The translations under genes were made by a program, and so were the position numbers. DNA of 6,774 nt from an uncultured bacterium (GTDB lineage: Bacteria > Verrucomicrobiota > Kiritimatiellia > CAIKKV01): positions 1-6,774 of the forward strand of contig CAIKKV010000661.1 in assembly GCA_903828035.1 (NCBI GenBank), given 5' to 3'. This document shows, in pieces, positions 4,576 through 6,774 of this stretch (the stretch's first letter is position 1; each line of letters starts with the position of its first letter). The notes under the pieces are model-generated. The model did not search any database. It was not told the origin of the DNA and was given only the letters and a program-made list of their open reading frames with translations.

Positions 4576-5643
4576 ATGACCGATCGCGGTGGTGAGCCTT
4601 TACGAAAAAGTTTCCGGGTAACGCTTGCGGATGTGGCGCGCAAAGCCAGCGTCAGCTCCGCTACAGCCAGCCAGGTCCTGAACAACCGGCCCAACTGCTG
4701 GGCCTCGCTTGAAACACGGGGGCGCATCCTGACAGCCGCCCGGGAACTGGGCTATCGCCCCAACCTCACCGCCCGCTCCCTGCGGGAAGGCCGCACGCAG
4801 TCCATCGGCGCCGTTTCCCCCCTCTTCTATGCCGGCACCCACCATAACCGCTCCACGGGCATCTTCGAGGCCGCCCGCCAGCGCCAGTACGCGGTCATCT
4901 ACAGCGTGCACGGCAACCTGGCCGACCAGGAGGAAAACCTGATCCAGCTGCATCTGGACAAGGGAATCGACGGCCTCATCCTCCAGCCCAGCGACGGCGG
5001 CACCCACGAGGAGCTCAAGCGCCTGGTCAATATCGGCTTCCCCGTGGTCACGCTCGACGGCTCCTGCGCCTTTTCCTTCGATTGCGATGATGTCAGCGCC
5101 GACTACACGGAAGCGGGCCGGCTCCAGGCCGCCCACCTGCTGGCCCTCGGCCGCAAAAGGATCGCCCTCGCCAACACCGTCCCGACCGTCTACATGCACG
5201 CCGTGCGCGAAGACGCGGTCCGCCAGGAGCTCGAAAAGGAAGGGATGCCCGCGCCGCTGCTCATGGATATCGGCATTGGCGCGGATGGCGAGCCGCCCAC
5301 CCAGGTCCAGCTCGAGTCGGCCATGCGCTCCTTCCTGATCCAGAACAAGGGCCAGTTCGATGGACTTCTCGGCGACGACAACGCCGCCTCCCTGGCCATC
5401 CGCCTGATGCAGGAAATGGGCATCAAGGTGCCGGAAGATGTGGCCGTGATCGGTTCGGGCGACACGCAGCTGGCCCAGTTCGGCGTCGTTCCCCTCACCA
5501 GCGTGAACGTCAACGACCTCTGGATCGGCGAGCAGGCCTTCAAAATGCTCCTCTCGCGCATCGAGAATCCGCCCCGGCACACCTTCCGCCACCTCGTCAG
5601 CGCCCCGTCTCTCACCATCCGGGCCTCCTCCGTCCGATCGTAA
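4576..5643 (+). CDS. LacI/GalR-family transcriptional regulator
   Basis: This 355-residue protein is a cytoplasmic DNA-binding repressor (or activator) that senses a sugar or related ligand. The N-terminal helix-turn-helix is at residues 15-36 (VTLADVARKASVSSATASQVLN). The hinge region is at about 59-73 (GYRPNLTARSLREGR), with Leu69 in the place of the leucine that intercalates at the operator centre. The periplasmic-binding-protein-like effector domain runs from about 76 to 351. It contains DGLILQPSDGG, DYTEAGRLQAAHLLALGRKRIALA (GR instead of the usual GH before the basic pair) and PEDVAVIGSGD near the end, where GFD/GYD is more common. Length is typical for the family. The gene stands alone on its strand between the DUF3108 and Gfo/Idh/MocA genes. 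Such regulators usually control neighbouring sugar genes and often themselves, and dyads with a central CG occur on both sides of the gene. Confidence 0.92.
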   Translation: MTDRGGEPLRKSFRVTLADVARKASVSSATASQVLNNRPNCWASLETRGRILTAARELGYRPNLTARSLREGRTQSIGAVSPLFYAGTHHNRSTGIFEAARQRQYAVIYSVHGNLADQEENLIQLHLDKGIDGLILQPSDGGTHEELKRLVNIGFPVVTLDGSCAFSFDCDDVSADYTEAGRLQAAHLLALGRKRIALANTVPTVYMHAVREDAVRQELEKEGMPAPLLMDIGIGADGEPPTQVQLESAMRSFLIQNKGQFDGLLGDDNAASLAIRLMQEMGIKVPEDVAVIGSGDTQLAQFGVVPLTSVNVNDLWIGEQAFKMLLSRIENPPRHTFRHLVSAPSLTIRASSVRS

Positions 5644-5663
5644 CAAACCCTTATTACCCTCCC

Positions 5664-5677
5664 TTAAACCGTTTGAA
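5664..5677. promoter_or_regulatory. Candidate LacI-family operator between lacI and the Gfo/Idh/MocA gene
   Basis: The 14-mer TTAAACCGTTTGAA has the symmetric form TTnAAnCGnTTnAA centred on the CG at 5670-5671. This is the architecture of LacI/CcpA/PurR-type operators. It lies 20 bp after the lacI stop and about 97 bp before the next start codon, a fitting place to control the Gfo/Idh/MocA gene. No clear promoter boxes could be placed around it. Confidence 0.45.
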
Positions 5678-5704
5678 AATGAATCGAAAAAAACTGTCGT
5701 TTTT

Positions 5705-5725
5705 CGGCGCGCAAGGGACTGCGCC
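5705..5725. repeat. Dispersed hairpin repeat, copy A3 (truncated)
   Basis: CGGCGCGCAAGGGACTGCGC is identical to the first hairpin region of A2, including the loop AGGGAC, but breaks off after TGCGCC. Only 5 bp of the right arm remain before CAAAGCGCC. Preceding Ts and the TTTTCGG junction are also shared with A2. An AT stem (AAAAAC-TGTC-GTTTTT, 5689-5704) lies directly upstream. Confidence 0.7.
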
Positions 5726-5774
5726 AAAGCGCCATCATTCACTATTACGCGTGAAAATCGGAATCTGAAAACCC

Positions 5775-6774
5775 GTGAAAACATCTTCGTCCAAAATTCA
5801 GCTTGGCATAGTCGGCGCCTGCGGCCGGGGCGGCAGCTTCAGGGCCGCCTGCAAGGCCCTCGGCCAGTTCGAGATCCGGGCCGTCTGCGACATCAATGAA
5901 GCCGCGCTGCCGGAGGCCGCCGCGAAGCTGGAGGCGCCCGAGTCCTACGTCCGGTTCGAGGAGATGCTGGCCCGCTCGCCGATCGATGCGGTCGTCATCG
6001 GCACGCCCATGCCCCTGCATGTCCCCCAGGCCATCGCGGCGCTCCAGGCCGGCAAGCACGTGCTGTCGGAGGTGCCCGCCGGCGTCTCGATCGGGGAATG
6101 CCGGCAGCTGGTCAGCGCCTGCCAGGGCAGCAAGGCCTTCTACATGATGGCCGAGAATTACACCTACATGCAGCCCAATGTGATTGTCCGCTCGATCATC
6201 GAGAAAGGGCTGCTCGGCACGCCCTACTATGGCGAGGGCGAATATCTTCACGAGCTGAAGGAGCTCAACGAGAAAACCACCTGGCGCCGGAAGTGGCAGA
6301 CGGGCATCAACGGCGTCACCTACGGCACGCACAGCCTCGGCCCCCTGCTCCAGTGGATGCGGGGCGACCGCGTCGAGTCGGTCTGCTGCGCCGGCTCGGG
6401 CCATCATTACCGCGACCCGCGCGGGGCGCGCTACGAGAACGAGGAGTCGTCCGTCATGCTGTGCAAGATGCGCAGCGGCGGGCTGGTGAAGATCCGGGTC
6501 GACATGCTGTCGGACCGCCCGCACGCCATGACCAACTACCAGGTGCAGGGCTCGGACGGCTGCTACGAGTCCGCGCGCGCGGCCGGCGAGAAGAACCGGA
6601 TCTGGCTGCGGTCGCGTTCCGAAAACCCGCACACCTGGACGGATCTCGACACGCTGGCCGACGAGTTCCTGCCCGACTACTGGAAGCAGGGCATGGAGGA
6701 GGCGGGCAAGTCGGGCCACGGCGGGGGCGATTATTTTGAGCTGCTCGACTTCCTCGACACGGTGACGGGGAAGC
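5775..6774 (+). CDS. Gfo/Idh/MocA-family NAD(P)-binding protein, GH109-like signature (3' end outside window)
   Basis: The first 333 residues are present and the frame is open at the right edge. The start is GTG at 5775: an in-frame stop lies at 5766, and the Rossmann fold begins at residue 8, so the first ATG (deep in the fold) cannot be right. The ribosome site is weak. Visible are IQLGIVGACGRGG at about 8-20 (dinucleotide-binding glycine loop), the end of the Rossmann core at AVVIGTPMPLHVPQAI, HVLSEVPAG at 96-104, MAENYTYMQPN, and YGTHSLGPLLQWM starting at Tyr183, with His186. Then come the C-terminal sheet segment YQVQGSDGCYES and GHGGGDYFELLDFL. Classical dehydrogenases of this family have EKP with a catalytic lysine; here residue 100 is Val. 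EVP and the YxTHxLGP pattern resemble GH109 NAD-dependent glycosidases. The substrate is therefore likely a glycoside or sugar, and hydrolase, lyase or dehydrogenase activity cannot be told apart from sequence. Confidence 0.85.
   Translation, partial: MKTSSSKIQLGIVGACGRGGSFRAACKALGQFEIRAVCDINEAALPEAAAKLEAPESYVRFEEMLARSPIDAVVIGTPMPLHVPQAIAALQAGKHVLSEVPAGVSIGECRQLVSACQGSKAFYMMAENYTYMQPNVIVRSIIEKGLLGTPYYGEGEYLHELKELNEKTTWRRKWQTGINGVTYGTHSLGPLLQWMRGDRVESVCCAGSGHHYRDPRGARYENEESSVMLCKMRSGGLVKIRVDMLSDRPHAMTNYQVQGSDGCYESARAAGEKNRIWLRSRSENPHTWTDLDTLADEFLPDYWKQGMEEAGKSGHGGGDYFELLDFLDTVTGK

Noticed and set aside
5689..5704. AAAAAC-TGTC-GTTTTT as an intrinsic terminator of lacI
   Set aside because: The stem is almost all A-U with only one G-C pair, too weak for a terminator, although a T run is part of it.
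4600..5784. 394-codon minus-strand open frame opposite lacI
   Set aside because: It is antisense to a gene with a clear helix-turn-helix and effector domain. The composition is that of a GC-rich shadow frame.
5745..6719. Minus-strand and alternative plus-strand frames over the last gene
   Set aside because: The GTG-started plus frame carries all the Gfo/Idh/MocA motifs. The others are shadows rich in Arg, Ala and Pro.

Overview
The window is GC-rich bacterial DNA with five protein genes. In order they are the end of a V-type ATPase operon (subunits I and K, + strand), an EamA/DMT-family transporter (- strand), a secreted DUF3108 protein (+), a LacI-family regulator (+), and the start of a Gfo/Idh/MocA-family protein (+) that runs off the right edge. 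A bacterial V-type ATPase with I and K adjacent and K apparently last, a LacI regulator beside a Gfo/Idh/MocA enzyme, and several hairpin-forming dispersed repeats together suggest a PVC-superphylum bacterium. Kiritimatiellota, Lentisphaerota or Verrucomicrobiota are the best guesses. This is inferred from style and gene content, because no marker gene is present.

Layout. Bases 3-1259 hold the membrane half of V-ATPase subunit I. Bases 1288-1743 encode the proteolipid K, which keeps every side chain of the known Na+ site of the Enterococcus hirae rotor, with one Thr-to-Ser change. Bases 1744-2527 hold no credible gene. They form a mosaic of three kinds of repeat: a triple-hairpin element (A1), a 162-bp unit present twice in tandem and once truncated (B1, B2, B3), and a 143-bp element with imperfect terminal inverted repeats (C). 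The last repeat copy runs into the 3' end of the convergent transporter gene (2528-3421, -). A second A-type repeat lies in the divergent gap before the DUF3108 gene (3631-4497, +). That gene has a perfect TATAAT box only 7 nt before its ATG, so its mRNA is probably leaderless. An AT-rich gap with dyad symmetry precedes the lacI-type gene (4576-5643, +). A truncated third A repeat lies between lacI and the Gfo/Idh/MocA gene (5775 to the end, +).

How the genes work together. The V-ATPase pair is the tail of an ion-pumping operon that lies mostly to the left of the window. The LacI regulator and the Gfo/Idh/MocA protein look like the start of a carbohydrate-utilisation locus. A 14-bp palindrome of the form TTnAAnCGnTTnAA lies between them and has the architecture of LacI/CcpA-type operators. 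The Gfo/Idh/MocA protein has EVP where classical dehydrogenases have EKP, and a YGTHSLGP motif. Both resemble the NAD-dependent GH109 glycosidases more than simple sugar dehydrogenases. The transporter and the DUF3108 protein have no evident link to either system.

I see no wholly new multi-gene system. The least ordinary parts are the repeat mosaic, the leaderless promoter abutting a repeat, the candidate LacI operators, and the GH109-like signature of the last gene.
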